Shown in pieces: positions 52,218 to 61,643 of a DNA stretch of 64,000 nucleotides. The DNA is from Terrirubrum flagellatum. GTDB taxonomy: Bacteria; Pseudomonadota; Alphaproteobacteria; Rhizobiales; Beijerinckiaceae. The translations under genes and the position numbers were made by a program. Positions within the stretch are counted from its first letter, which is position 1. Each line of letters begins with the position of its first letter. The notes below the pieces were generated by a model. The model worked only from the letters and a program-made list of their open reading frames with translations, was not told the origin of the DNA and did no database searches. The DNA is taken from positions 3,224,001 through 3,288,000 of the forward strand of contig NZ_CP091851.1 of NCBI RefSeq assembly GCF_022059845.1. The letters run 5' to 3'.

Positions 52218-53194
52218 CCGGCGCCGTTTGGAGTCGCCGCGGGATAAGCACCGGTCTCATCTTCGCGCCCGCAATCGCGCGCGCGCAGTCATCATGGCCA
52301 TCGCAGATCATTAAACTCGTCGTGCCCTTCACACCTGGCGGCAGCACCGACGTTCTGGCGCGCCTGATCGCCAATCGTCTGGAGCGCACAATCTCGGGCG
52401 CGAAATTCGTGATCGAGAACCGGCCCGGCGCCGGCGGCTCAAGCGCAGCCGCGCAGGTGGCGCGCGCCGAGCCCGACGGTCATACGCTGATGATGGGGCA
52501 TATCGGCACGCTGGCCTACAATCCGTCTCTCTACGCCAATCTGCCTTATGACCCGGCGCGCGATTTCCAGCCGGTGGCGACTGTCGCGTCCGTCCCGAAC
52601 ATCCTCGTCGTCAATCCTGCTATGCCGGCGCGGAATTTTCAGCAATTCGTGGCGCATGCGAAAGCGAACAGCGGCAAGCTGAATTACAGTTCCGGCGGCG
52701 TCGGCAGCGCGGCCCACATCGCCGGCGCCTATCTCTGCTACAGAGCGGGATTTGACGCGGTGCATGTGCCTTATCGCGGCACGGGGCCATCGGTGAACGA
52801 TCTGGTCGCAGGCATGATTCAGTTCACGCTCACGGGGGGAACCGCGGTGCTGCCGCTGACGGAAGGCGGGCAGCTTCGCGCCATCGGCGTCGCAAGCGCG
52901 GCGCGGGTCGGCTTCGCGCCACAGCTTCCTACGATCGCCGAAAGCGGCATCCCTGACTTCGAAGCGGTGCAATGGTACGGCGTCGTCGCGCCGGCGAAGA
53001 CGCCTGCTGCAATCGTCGATCGCCTCAATCGCGAAATCAACGCTCTCCTCGATGCGCCGGAGTTCAGGGAAGCGCTCGACCGCGACGGCGCGATTGCATT
53101 GAAAGGCGCGCCCGATGATTTCGCCCGTCTCATCGCCGCCGAGATTCTGCTCTGGCGCGACATCATCCGCCGCGCCAACATCAGCGTGGGTTGA
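52214..53194 (+). CDS. Bug-family tripartite tricarboxylate-type substrate-binding protein
   Basis: 326-aa periplasmic binding protein. A short leader with RR (MTGAVWSRRGISTGLIFAPAIARAQ) ends at ARA-QSS, Tat-like or Sec. The Bug motif is IKLVVPFTPGGSTDVLARLIANRL, with RPGAGGSSAAAQVARAEPDGHTLMMG and PYRGTGPSVNDLVAGMIQ later. Bug proteins bind carboxylates, often aromatic ones. TctA/TctB permeases are not in the window. It overlaps TetR by ATGA and is followed by a PDC-hydrolase-type enzyme. Confidence 0.92.
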   Translation: MTGAVWSRRGISTGLIFAPAIARAQSSWPSQIIKLVVPFTPGGSTDVLARLIANRLERTISGAKFVIENRPGAGGSSAAAQVARAEPDGHTLMMGHIGTLAYNPSLYANLPYDPARDFQPVATVASVPNILVVNPAMPARNFQQFVAHAKANSGKLNYSSGGVGSAAHIAGAYLCYRAGFDAVHVPYRGTGPSVNDLVAGMIQFTLTGGTAVLPLTEGGQLRAIGVASAARVGFAPQLPTIAESGIPDFEAVQWYGVVAPAKTPAAIVDRLNREINALLDAPEFREALDRDGAIALKGAPDDFARLIAAEILLWRDIIRRANISVG

Positions 53195-53253
53195 GAAGAG
53201 ACGCGCTCAAGGCGACCAGAACTTCCAAGCGCCTTCATAGTGGAGAGTTGTCG

Positions 53254-54108
53254 ATGATCGCGTCCTCCGGCGGCCGCCGACCGGACTTCAAATCGCCGGC
53301 TCTCGCCTGCGACTCCCATTGTCACGTCTTCGGGCCGGCGAGCCGATTTCCCTACGCGCCAGACCGGCGCTACACGCCCGACGATGCGCCGAAGGAGGCG
53401 CTGGTCGCGCTGCATGAGAGGCTCGGCCTCCAGCGCGCCGTCATCGTGCAGGCGAGCTGCCACGGGAACGACAATCGCGCGATGGTCGATTGCCTGCAAA
53501 GCGACCGCGCGCGCTTTCGCGGCGTCGCCATTGTCCATGGCGCGGTTTCAGATGCGGAACTCGCTGAGCTGCATGACGCTGGCGTGCGCGGCGTGCGCTT
53601 CAATTTCGTGCGCCATCTCGGCGGCGCGCCCGACATGCGCGCATTCGAGACGACGCTCGCGAAGATCAGGCCGCTCGGCTGGCATGTGGTGTTGCATCTC
53701 GATGCGCCTGACATCGCCGATCTCGCGCCAATGATCAGCGACCTCAAGCTGACAGCGGTGATCGACCATATGGGCCGCGCGCCGGCGGCCATGGGCGTTG
53801 ATCAGGCGCCTTTCCAGGCGCTGCTGCGGCTCGTCGAACTCGAGCATGTCTGGGTGAAGGTCTCGGGCGCCGAACGCATCGCCGAGCCACCGTTCCGGAC
53901 TGCCATTCCATTCGCGCGCGCATTGATTTCCGCCGCGCCAGACCGCGTGTTGTGGGGCACTGATTTCCCGCATCCCAATCTCAAGCACGAAGTCGACGAA
54001 GCCGATCTCGTCGATCTCCTGAAAGAATATGGCGACGACGCCGCGCTGCGCCGGCTGCTCGTTACAAATCCCGCCCGTCTCTATGATTTTCCGCTGCCGG
54101 AGATGTGA
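53254..54108 (+). CDS. 2-pyrone-4,6-dicarboxylate hydrolase-like amidohydrolase
   Basis: 284-aa TIM-barrel hydrolase. CDSHCHVFGP, FPYAPDRRYTPDDAPKEALVALHERLGLQRAVIVQASCHGNDNRAMVD, VRGVRFNFVRHLGG, VIDHMGRAP and VLWGTDFPHPNLKH closely follow the LigI pattern from lignin-derived aromatic catabolism. The His/Asp catalytic set is intact. I chose ATG 53254 after GTGGAGAG; a TTG at 53191 is in frame but unconserved. It is flanked on both sides by Bug binding proteins, supporting import and hydrolysis of a pyrone or related dicarboxylate. Confidence 0.85.
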   Translation: MIASSGGRRPDFKSPALACDSHCHVFGPASRFPYAPDRRYTPDDAPKEALVALHERLGLQRAVIVQASCHGNDNRAMVDCLQSDRARFRGVAIVHGAVSDAELAELHDAGVRGVRFNFVRHLGGAPDMRAFETTLAKIRPLGWHVVLHLDAPDIADLAPMISDLKLTAVIDHMGRAPAAMGVDQAPFQALLRLVELEHVWVKVSGAERIAEPPFRTAIPFARALISAAPDRVLWGTDFPHPNLKHEVDEADLVDLLKEYGDDAALRRLLVTNPARLYDFPLPEM

Positions 54109-54110
54109 AG

Positions 54111-55076
54111 ATGCGCCTGACGCGTAGAGCCGCTGCAGCAGCATTCTCGTTTGCGCCACTCATCGCGAGATCGCAGACGCGCTATCCGGATCGCCCGATC
54201 CGGGTCACCGTTCCGTTTGGCGCCGGAGGGCTCGCGGACGTGACGGTCCGCATTGTCGGCGACCGGCTCACGCAACGACTCGGCCAGCAAATTGTCGTGG
54301 TCAATCAGCCGGGCGCCGCCGGCGCTCTCGCGGCGCGCGGAGCGACGTCGGCGCCGGCGGATGGATATACGCTCACGCTGCTGACGAACGGCACCGCTGT
54401 CAGCGTCGCGACCACGCGCGCGCTCGGCTTTGATCCCCTGGCCGACTTCACGCCGATCTCGACTCTCGGCCTTTTCGATTTCGTGGTCGCAACAAGCCGC
54501 GAGCATCCCTATCGAACATTCCAGGACGTTCGCGACGCCGCGCAGAAAACTCCCGGGCGTCTCAACATCGGCACGATCCAGTTCGGTTCGACACAACATC
54601 TCGCCGCCGTTCTCTTGCGCGCGCTCGCCGGACTTGATCTGACCATCGTGCCCTTCCGTACGACGCCGGACGCGATGACCGGCCTCATCAGGCGCGACGT
54701 CGATGTGGTCATAGATGGATTTTCCGCGATGGGCGCGATGATCCGCGATGGTCAGCTCCGCGCGCTGGCGACAACCGGATCGCGGCGTGGCGCGGCGCTT
54801 CCGGATATTCCGACCATGATCGAGTCAGGCGTCGCCGGATATGACGTGACCTCGTGGAATGGGCTGTTTGCACCGACTGCTGTCCCGCGCGAGGTGATCG
54901 AGCGCCTCAACGCCGAGCTGAAGTCGGTTCTCTCCGAACCGTCGATCGTCACCCGGCTCGCTGATCTCGGCATCGAGGCGCGATCCTCGACAACGGCCGA
55001 GCTTGGCGCGCGCCTGCGCGACGATATCAGCCGCTGGACGAAAGTCGCCGAGCAGGCAGGCCTGGAAAAGCAGTGA
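54111..55076 (+). CDS. Bug-family tripartite tricarboxylate-type substrate-binding protein, second copy
   Basis: 321-aa periplasmic binding protein. The leader MRLTRRAAAAAFSFAPLIARSQT has twin Arg and ends near ARS-QTR. The Bug motif is IRVTVPFGAGGLADVTVRIVGDRL, then VVNQPGAAGALAARGATSAPADGYTLTLL. GGAG lies upstream of ATG 54111; GTG 54105 also fits. It starts 2 bp after the hydrolase stop. Moderately similar to the first Bug protein in this cluster but clearly diverged. Confidence 0.92.
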   Translation: MRLTRRAAAAAFSFAPLIARSQTRYPDRPIRVTVPFGAGGLADVTVRIVGDRLTQRLGQQIVVVNQPGAAGALAARGATSAPADGYTLTLLTNGTAVSVATTRALGFDPLADFTPISTLGLFDFVVATSREHPYRTFQDVRDAAQKTPGRLNIGTIQFGSTQHLAAVLLRALAGLDLTIVPFRTTPDAMTGLIRRDVDVVIDGFSAMGAMIRDGQLRALATTGSRRGAALPDIPTMIESGVAGYDVTSWNGLFAPTAVPREVIERLNAELKSVLSEPSIVTRLADLGIEARSSTTAELGARLRDDISRWTKVAEQAGLEKQ

Positions 55077-55395
55077 GTATGACAAGATGAAAGCGGCGCA
55101 AATGTAACAGCGTTTCGCTATGGGAAACCCAGATCGCGCTGATATCCAAGCGTTTGACAGGTTGCGATCCTCGACGCCTGCCTGAAAATAACCGCTCAAA
55201 TTCAGTTGACTGTCGCAAGCACGCGGCCGCTCGATCCTGCCGATGCGCAGCAGGGCTTTCCAGCCGGCGAGGCGCGGACTAATGTGGCCCCTGCATAACA
55301 CAAGAACATGAAATGCGGTCGCGGACTCGAATCGCGAACTCTCGCGGCTCGAATCGCAAACGCGACGGCGTTTCGCAAAGCCTAGGGAGACGCCA
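55077..55395. promoter_or_regulatory. Intergenic promoter region of the Gts-type operon
   Basis: 319 bp without a gene. TTGACA occurs at 55154-55159, without a good -10. The 10-mer CTCGAATCGC is repeated directly at 55326-55335 and 55348-55357, 22 bp apart, 40-70 bp before the operon start, suggesting a regulator site. GGGAGACGCC precedes the ATG. Confidence 0.4.
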
Positions 55396-56649
55396 ATGCC
55401 GATCCGTAAAGCCGTTCTCGTCAGCATATTCGCCGCCGTCGCCGCGGCTGGCGCCGCTCGCGCCCAGACAAAAGAGGTCGAGGTCGTCCATTGGTGGACG
55501 TCCGGCGGCGAGGCTGCGGCGCTCAATGTGCTGAAAGAAAATCTGCAGAAGCAGGGATATGTCTGGAAGGACAATCCGATCGCCGGCGGAAGCGGCGTGC
55601 AGGCGATGACGGTGCTGCGCGCGCGCGTCACGTCGGGCAATATCCCGACCGCCGTGCAGATGCTCGGCTTCGACATCCAGGATTGGGCCGAGCAGGGTAT
55701 GCTCGCTGATCTCACGCCGCTGGCGACGAAAGAGAACTGGGCCGCGGTCGTTCCTGAATCGCTGCAGAAATTCTCGAAATACCAGGGCAAATGGATCGCG
55801 GCGCCAGTCAACGTTCATTCGACGAACTGGATCTGGGCGAACAAGGCTGTCATGGACAAGATCGGCGCCAAGCCGCCGACCAACTGGGATGAGCTCGTCG
55901 CCGTGCTCGACAAGGCGAAGGCGGCCGGCGTCACCGCGCTCGCCCATGGCGGTCAACCCTGGCAGGATGCGACCTTGTTCGACTCCGTCGTGCTCACGAC
56001 AGGCGGACCTGACTTCTACAAGAAGACCATGATCGATCTCGATCAGGCTTCGCTGTCGTCGCCGACGATGAAGACCGTGTTCGAGCGCATGGCCAAGCTC
56101 AGAACCTATGTGGATTCAAATTTCGCCGGCCGCGACTGGAATCTGGCGTCCGCCATGGTGATCAAGGGCGACGCCGCGATGCAGATCATGGGCGACTGGG
56201 CAAAGGGCGAATTCATCGGCGCCGGCAAGAAGCCGGATCAGGATTTCCTGTGCTTCCGCTTCCCGGGAACGCAAGGCGCTGTGACTTTCAATTCCGATCA
56301 GTTCGTCATGTTCAAGGTCGGCGCCGATCGCCAGCAGGGCCAGAACGCGCTGGCCTCAGCCACGATGGACCCCGCCTTCCAGTCGTCCTTCAACGTGGTG
56401 AAGGGTTCAGTTCCGGCGCGCACCGACGTATCCGATGCGGCCTTCGACGCCTGCGGCAAAAAGGCGATGGCTGATCTGAAGGAAGCGGTCGCGAAGAATG
56501 CGTTCATGGGCTCCATGGCGCATGGGCACGCCAATCGCGCCGCAGTGAAGAACGCGATGTATGACGTGATCACGCGTCATTTCAACGGCCAGCTGCCGAC
56601 GGATCAGGCCGTGAAGGAGCTCGCGGCTGCTGTGAAGGCCGCGTCATAA
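55396..56649 (+). CDS. Extracellular glucose/mannose-type sugar-binding protein (GtsA-like)
   Basis: 417-aa periplasmic binding protein. The Sec leader is [27 protein letters not shown], cleaved at ARA-QTK. Mature blocks [46 protein letters not shown] and PAVQMLGFD-like context match the glucose/mannose-type family. GGGAGACG precedes the ATG. It is followed by a UUCG-capped hairpin and permease genes, then an ATPase: a complete importer. Confidence 0.9.
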   Translation: MPIRKAVLVSIFAAVAAAGAARAQTKEVEVVHWWTSGGEAAALNVLKENLQKQGYVWKDNPIAGGSGVQAMTVLRARVTSGNIPTAVQMLGFDIQDWAEQGMLADLTPLATKENWAAVVPESLQKFSKYQGKWIAAPVNVHSTNWIWANKAVMDKIGAKPPTNWDELVAVLDKAKAAGVTALAHGGQPWQDATLFDSVVLTTGGPDFYKKTMIDLDQASLSSPTMKTVFERMAKLRTYVDSNFAGRDWNLASAMVIKGDAAMQIMGDWAKGEFIGAGKKPDQDFLCFRFPGTQGAVTFNSDQFVMFKVGADRQQGQNALASATMDPAFQSSFNVVKGSVPARTDVSDAAFDACGKKAMADLKEAVAKNAFMGSMAHGHANRAAVKNAMYDVITRHFNGQLPTDQAVKELAAAVKAAS

Positions 56650-56657
56650 GACGCGCA

Positions 56658-56679
56658 GGGCGGCGCTTCGGCGCCGTCC
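56658..56679 (+). other. UUCG-capped intercistronic hairpin
   Basis: Stem GGGCGGCGC with GCGCCGTCC (one G-U pair) closes a TTCG tetraloop, 8 bp after the binding-protein stop and 24 bp before the permease start. Very stable; no T-run. Its likely job is differential expression of the binding protein over the membrane subunits. Confidence 0.65.
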
Positions 56680-56703
56680 TACCCCTTCGACATCAATAAG
56701 CAT

Positions 56704-57636
56704 GTGCAAGAATTGACCGCCGCGACCGAAGCGTCTGCGAATTCGCGCATGCGCGCCGGCGGCGCGCTGGGTTGGCTGCAACAGGCGCTGCCGAAACTCG
56801 TGCTTGCGCCTTCTTTCGCGGCCGTGCTGCTTTTCGTCTACGGCTTCATCCTCTGGACGATCTATCTCTCTTTCACCCGCTCACGGCTTTTGCCGGTCTA
56901 TGAGCTCGCGGGCTTCGACGCCTATGAGCGCCTCTGGCTGCAGCCGAACTGGTGGCGGGCGGTCAATAACATCGCGATCTTCGGCAGCCTCTACATCTTC
57001 ATCTGCATCGCGCTGGGATTGCTGCTCGCCATTCTACTCGACCAGAAAATTCGCGGCGAAGGCTTCCTGCGCCCGGTCTATCTCTATCCCATGGCGGTGT
57101 CCTTCATCGTCACGGGAACGGCGTGGAAGTGGTTTCTCAATCCAGGCCTCGGGGTCGAGAAAACCATGCAAGCCTGGGGCTTCTCCTGGTTTCACTTCGA
57201 CTGGCTGATCAATCCTGACATGGCGATCTATACGATCGTCATCGCCGGCGTCTGGCAGGCCTCGGGATTCTGCATGGCGATGTTCCTCGCCGGTCTGCGC
57301 GGCGTCGATTCCGACGTCATGAAAGCGGCGCAGATCGACGGCGCCGGCGCCTTCTCTCTCTATCGCCGCATCGTCATTCCGCAATTGCGGCCGGTGTTCC
57401 TCTCCGCCTTTATCGTCCTCGCGCATATGGCGATCAAATCCTACGACCTCGTGATCGCCTTGACCGGCGGCGGCCCCGGCAATGCGACGGAATTGCCGTC
57501 GACCTTCATGTATTCCTACACCTTCACGCGCAACCAGATGGCGGTCGGCGCTGCGAGCGCCGTGATCATGCTCATGACGATCTGCGCGATCATCGTCCCC
57601 TATCTCTATTCAGAACTGCGCGAGAAAAGCGCATGA
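56704..57636 (+). CDS. Carbohydrate ABC transporter permease (GtsB/MalF type)
   Basis: 310-aa inner-membrane permease. It begins at GTG 56704 by frame, with ATG 56752 (MRAGGALGW) as alternative; no strong Shine-Dalgarno is seen at either. First span KLVLAPSFAAVLLFVYGFILWTIYLSF, EAA loop SDVMKAAQIDGAGAFSLYRRIVIPQLRP. ATGA overlap with the next permease. Confidence 0.9.
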   Translation: MQELTAATEASANSRMRAGGALGWLQQALPKLVLAPSFAAVLLFVYGFILWTIYLSFTRSRLLPVYELAGFDAYERLWLQPNWWRAVNNIAIFGSLYIFICIALGLLLAILLDQKIRGEGFLRPVYLYPMAVSFIVTGTAWKWFLNPGLGVEKTMQAWGFSWFHFDWLINPDMAIYTIVIAGVWQASGFCMAMFLAGLRGVDSDVMKAAQIDGAGAFSLYRRIVIPQLRPVFLSAFIVLAHMAIKSYDLVIALTGGGPGNATELPSTFMYSYTFTRNQMAVGAASAVIMLMTICAIIVPYLYSELREKSA

Positions 57637-58514
57637 GCGGCGCGGCCTCCACGAATCCCGCCGGCTCGCGAACCGCGTCGCGGATCATTATCTACGGGCT
57701 GCTTGCTTTCTTCGCCGCCATCTATCTCGCGCCGCTCTTCGTGATGATCGTGACGTCGTTCAAGACGCTCGATGAAATTCGCGACGGCAACATGCTCGCG
57801 CTCCCGCGCGAGGCGACGATCGCGCCCTGGCTCGCGGCTTGGGGTTCCGCCTGCGTCGGCCTCACCTGCGCCGGCATCAAGGGCTATTTCGCAAACTCCA
57901 TCGCCATGGTCCTCCCCGCGGTCGCGATCTCGACGCTGCTTGGCGCGCTCAATGGTTATGTCCTGTCGAAATGGCGCTTCCCCGGACATAAATGGATGTT
58001 CGGCATGATGCTGTTCGCCTGCTTCATTCCGTTTCAGATCGTACTCATTCCCATGGCGCGCGTGCTCGGCCTTCTCGGACTCGCTGATTCCACCGCCGGC
58101 CTGGTGCTCGTGCATGTGGTCTATGGCCTCGGCTTCACCACCCTGTTCTTCCGCAATTATTACGAGGCGTTCCCGAATGAGCTCATCCGCGCCGCGCAGA
58201 TGGATGGCGCGAGTTTCTTCCAGATCTTCCGGCGGATCCTGCTGCCGGCGTCGGGCCCGATCATCGTCGTCACGGTGATCTATCAGTTCACCAATATCTG
58301 GAACGATTTTCTCTTCGGCGCCTCCTTCACCAGCGGTGGCAATGCGCCGATGACGGTCGCGCTCAACAATCTCGTCAACACCTCGACCAGCGTGCGCGAA
58401 TATAACGTGCATATGGCGGCCGCCCTGATCGCGGCCTTGCCGACTCTTTTCGTTTATGTCGTGGCCGGACGCTATTTCGTGCGCGGACTGATGGCCGGCG
58501 CGGTGAAGGGCTGA
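57633..58514 (+). CDS. Carbohydrate ABC transporter permease (GtsC/MalG type)
   Basis: 293-aa inner-membrane permease with IIYGLLAFFAAIYLAPLFVMIVTSF, EAA loop ELIRAAQMDGASFFQIFRRILLPASGP and tail GLMAGAVKG. It starts on an ATGA overlap and ends 3 bp before the ATPase start. Confidence 0.93.
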   Translation: MSGAASTNPAGSRTASRIIIYGLLAFFAAIYLAPLFVMIVTSFKTLDEIRDGNMLALPREATIAPWLAAWGSACVGLTCAGIKGYFANSIAMVLPAVAISTLLGALNGYVLSKWRFPGHKWMFGMMLFACFIPFQIVLIPMARVLGLLGLADSTAGLVLVHVVYGLGFTTLFFRNYYEAFPNELIRAAQMDGASFFQIFRRILLPASGPIIVVTVIYQFTNIWNDFLFGASFTSGGNAPMTVALNNLVNTSTSVREYNVHMAAALIAALPTLFVYVVAGRYFVRGLMAGAVKG

Positions 58515-58517
58515 CGC

Positions 58518-59630
58518 ATGAGTTTTCTCACGATCGCCGCGCTGACAAAACGCTTCGGCGCGACCGAAGTGTTGAAGGGCATCGATCTCACGCTTGAGCG
58601 CGGCGGCTTCCTCGTGCTGGTCGGTCCCTCCGGCTGCGGAAAATCGACCTTGCTCAACAGCATCGCGGGGCTGGAGACGACGACGTCAGGGACGATCAGC
58701 ATCGACGGCGAGATCGTCAACGATCTCCATCCCTCGAAGCGCGACATCGCCATGGTGTTCCAGTCCTATGCGCTCTATCCCACCATGAATGTCGCCGACA
58801 ATATCGGCTTCGGCATGGAGATGCGCGGCGCGCCGAAGGCAGAGCGCGAGGCTGCAATCGCCGAAGTCGCGAAGACGCTGCAGATCGAACATCTGCTGAA
58901 GCGCCGGCCGTCCCAGCTCTCGGGCGGACAACGCCAGCGCGTCGCGATGGGCCGCGCGCTGGTGCGCAAGCCGCGTTTGTTTCTGTTCGACGAGCCGCTG
59001 TCCAATCTCGATGCGAAACTGCGCGTCGACATGCGCACCGAAATCAAGCGGCTGCACCAGCGCACGAATGCGACGATCGTCTATGTCACCCACGACCAGA
59101 TCGAGGCGATGACGCTGGCGACCAAGATCGCGGTCCTCAAGGACGGCGCGTTGCAGCAGGTGGGGACGCCGGCGGAAATTTATGATCGGCCGGCGAATCT
59201 CTTCGTCGCCGATTTCATGGGCTCGCCGGCGATGAATCTGATCCTCGCCACAGTGAAGGCGGATGGCGCGCGCAAATCGCTTGCGCTTGCGCGCAACGGT
59301 CATGCGCCTCTCGCTCTGCCGCTGCCTGACAATCTCGCCGCGGCCGCGGGCGACGCCGGACGCGAGATCATTCTCGGCATCCGGCCGGAGGCGATCACCG
59401 ATCGCGACAGCGCCGATCGCCACGCCGGCCATATCGAGTTGCTCGATTGTCACGTCGAGGTGGTCGAGCCGGCGGGCGCCGACACCTACGTCGTCACAAG
59501 CCTCGGCGGCAAGGAAGTCATCGCCCGCATGCGCGCCAATGTCGATGTTCGCCCGGGCGAGAACGCGCCCTTCGCATTCAATCTCGCCAAGGCGGTTCTT
59601 TTCGACCCCGAAAGCGGCCGGCGTTTGTGA
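58518..59630 (+). CDS. Carbohydrate ABC transporter ATPase (UgpC/MsmX/MalK type)
   Basis: 370-aa ATPase. Walker A GPSGCGKST, Q-loop VFQSYALYPT, signature LSGGQRQR, Walker B LFLFDEPLSNLD and H-loop VTHD, with C-terminal TOBE. Its helical subdomain is of normal length (52 residues between Q and signature), unlike the other MalK-type protein at 4866-6032. It completes the Gts-type importer and could energise the ATPase-less sugar operons at 12015-15056 and 44000-47148, since MsmX-type ATPases are known to be shared (inference). Confidence 0.93.
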   Translation: MSFLTIAALTKRFGATEVLKGIDLTLERGGFLVLVGPSGCGKSTLLNSIAGLETTTSGTISIDGEIVNDLHPSKRDIAMVFQSYALYPTMNVADNIGFGMEMRGAPKAEREAAIAEVAKTLQIEHLLKRRPSQLSGGQRQRVAMGRALVRKPRLFLFDEPLSNLDAKLRVDMRTEIKRLHQRTNATIVYVTHDQIEAMTLATKIAVLKDGALQQVGTPAEIYDRPANLFVADFMGSPAMNLILATVKADGARKSLALARNGHAPLALPLPDNLAAAAGDAGREIILGIRPEAITDRDSADRHAGHIELLDCHVEVVEPAGADTYVVTSLGGKEVIARMRANVDVRPGENAPFAFNLAKAVLFDPESGRRL

Positions 59631-59726
59631 AACGAGCGCTGATCCTCTACCCCTGCGCTCGGATTCATTGTTGAGACAGGCAAGTCGCGACGTCGGCGAA
59701 CCTCGATCATCTCGGAGCATGGACGC

Positions 59727-61220
59727 ATGACCGCCTACGCCTCTCTCGCCGGCCATTTCGGCCGTATCGCCGCGATGTCGAACGCCATCGGCGTGCTGCA
59801 ATGGGACAGCGATGCGATGATGCCGAAAGGCGCCGCGGGCTCGCGGGCTGAAAGCATGGCGCTGTTGCGCGTGCTCCAGCATGAAATGGCGGTCGACCCT
59901 CGCATCGGAGACTGGCTGGCCGAGGCGGAGCAGGACAACCGCCTCGATGATTGGGAACGGGCCAATCTGCGCGAGATCCGACGAGAATGGATCGCGCAAA
60001 CGGCGCTGCCCGCCAATCTGGTGGAAGCCTCGAGCAAGGCGATCTCGGCCTGCGAAATGGCCTGGCGGCAGGCGCGCGCCGATTCCGACTTCGCTGCTCT
60101 ACTGCCCTATCTCACGGAGGTTCTGAAGCTCGAGCGTGAGATCGGCGCCGCAAAAGGCGCGAAGCTCGGTCTCTCAACCTACGACGCGCTGCTCAATGAC
60201 AATGAACCCGGCGGACGTTCGGCGAAGATCGACGAGTTGTTCGACGATCTCGCCGCCTTCCTCCCCGATTTCATCGAGCGGGCGATCGCGGCGCAGACGC
60301 GGCGGTCGCAGCCTGCCGCCTTGAACGGCCCCTTCCCGGTCGAATCCCAACGCCAGCTCGGCCTCAAAATGATGAAGGCGCTCGGCTATGATTTCGAGCG
60401 CGGCCGGCTTGACGTTTCAACGCATCCCTTCTGCGGCGGCGCCGATAACGACGTGCGCATCACCACGCGCTACGATGAAGCCGATTTCACCAAGGCGCTG
60501 ATGGGCGTGATCCATGAGACCGGCCATGCGCTCTATGAGCAGGGGCGCCCCGCAGCTTATTTGAATCAACCCGTCAGCCGCGCGCGCGGCATGAGCCTGC
60601 ATGAGAGCCAGTCGCTGCTGATGGAGATGCAGGCTTGTCGCAGCCACGAGTTTTTCATGTTCGCGGCGCCGTCGATGCGCGAGGCCTTCGGCGGCTCCGG
60701 CCCTGCCTGGGAGCCCGAGGCGCTGTGGCGGCGCTACACGAAAGTGGAGCGCGGCTTCATCCGCGTCGAGGCGGACGAGGTGACTTATCCCGCGCACGTC
60801 ATCCTGCGCTATCGGCTGGAAAAGGCGTTGATTGCTGATGAGATGTCGCTTGCGGAGCTTCCAGCCGCCTGGAACGCAGGGATGAAGGAGTTGCTCGGGA
60901 TTGTCCCGCCCAACGACCGGCTTGGTTGTCTGCAGGACATCCATTGGCCGAGCGGCGCGTGGGGTTATTTCCCGACCTATACGCTTGGCGCGATGACGGC
61001 CGCCCAGCTCTTTGAAGCGGCCTGCAAGGCGGAGCCCGAGACGCTGCCGCGCATCGCCCGCGGCGATTTCGCGCCGCTGATCGCGTGGCTGCGCGCGAAT
61101 ATCCATTCTCAGGGTTCGCGCTACGAGACTGATGAGCTTCTCGCGCGCGCCACGGGCCGGCCGCTCGACGCCAACATCTTCAAGGCGCATCTCGCGCGTC
61201 GCTATCTCGATGCGGCGTGA
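59727..61220 (+). CDS. M32 family metallocarboxypeptidase (Taq/Pfu type)
   Basis: 497-aa, cytoplasmic, all-alpha zinc carboxypeptidase that removes C-terminal residues from peptides. The zinc motif HETGH is at 263-267, preceded by MGVIHETGHALYEQG; the third ligand lies in SLHESQSLLMEMQ. The N-terminal LAGHFGRIAAMSNAIGVLQWDSDAMMPKGA is typical. The stop lies inside the left copy of the repeat at 61216-61308. It follows the sugar ATPase by 96 bp. SD is weak (GGAGC). Confidence 0.93.
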   Translation: MTAYASLAGHFGRIAAMSNAIGVLQWDSDAMMPKGAAGSRAESMALLRVLQHEMAVDPRIGDWLAEAEQDNRLDDWERANLREIRREWIAQTALPANLVEASSKAISACEMAWRQARADSDFAALLPYLTEVLKLEREIGAAKGAKLGLSTYDALLNDNEPGGRSAKIDELFDDLAAFLPDFIERAIAAQTRRSQPAALNGPFPVESQRQLGLKMMKALGYDFERGRLDVSTHPFCGGADNDVRITTRYDEADFTKALMGVIHETGHALYEQGRPAAYLNQPVSRARGMSLHESQSLLMEMQACRSHEFFMFAAPSMREAFGGSGPAWEPEALWRRYTKVERGFIRVEADEVTYPAHVILRYRLEKALIADEMSLAELPAAWNAGMKELLGIVPPNDRLGCLQDIHWPSGAWGYFPTYTLGAMTAAQLFEAACKAEPETLPRIARGDFAPLIAWLRANIHSQGSRYETDELLARATGRPLDANIFKAHLARRYLDAA

Positions 61221-61308
61221 TCAATTCCAAAAGTTAAGAGCATGGCTTTCGCAGCGCGAACGTTTCGTTCGTCCCGGAAAAACCGGTTCCCGCTTTTTCG
61301 CGCCCTAG
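61216..61308. repeat. Intergenic repeat element, left copy
   Basis: Contains ATTCCAAAAGTT, AGAGCATGGCTTT, and AACCGGTTCCCGCTTTTTCGC, in the same order as the reverse complement of 61644-61716. The copy holds about 20 extra nt in the middle. It includes the M32 stop (61218-61220) and the stop codon of the minus-strand gene (61305-61307), so coding ends have been built from or overrun by repeat sequence. The core resembles Rhizobiales interspersed repeats. Confidence 0.7.
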
Positions 61309-61634
61309 CGCCACCACGCGCATATGACGGCGCGATCATTCGTCCAGCACGGGCCGTTCTGGCGAAGATCGCCTAGCGGCGTGCGCGCATCGCCTGCGCC
61401 GCGCTGCTCATTCCAGAAGCCGGCCGCCGCTCCGACGCCCTTCGACTGGACCGTGGCGAAATAGGTGATCTTCTTTGTATTGCCGATCATGTAGTTGCCG
61501 CCGGGCTTGACGTCGACCGGACAGGGCCCGTCGAGATAGGTCTTGCCGTCGACGACGAGAAGGCACCGATCGCCTGATCTCGCCGACGCGGATCCGGCGG
61601 CCAAACAAATCAAACCGACGATAAGAGCGCGCAT
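61305..61634 (-). CDS. Small secreted Cys-containing hypothetical protein
   Basis: 109 aa. Sec leader MRALIVGLICLAAGSASARSGD, cleaved near ASA-RSG. The mature part (about 88 aa) has RCLLVVDGKTYLDGPCPVDVKPGGNYMIGN and NGPCWTNDRAVICAWWR: four Cys that could form two disulfides in the periplasm. A GAGGC site precedes the ATG. It lies between the two inverted repeat copies and its stop lies within the left copy. Family unknown. Confidence 0.65.
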   Translation of the reverse strand: MRALIVGLICLAAGSASARSGDRCLLVVDGKTYLDGPCPVDVKPGGNYMIGNTKKITYFATVQSKGVGAAAGFWNEQRGAGDARTPLGDLRQNGPCWTNDRAVICAWWR

Positions 61635-61643
61635 GCGAGCCTC

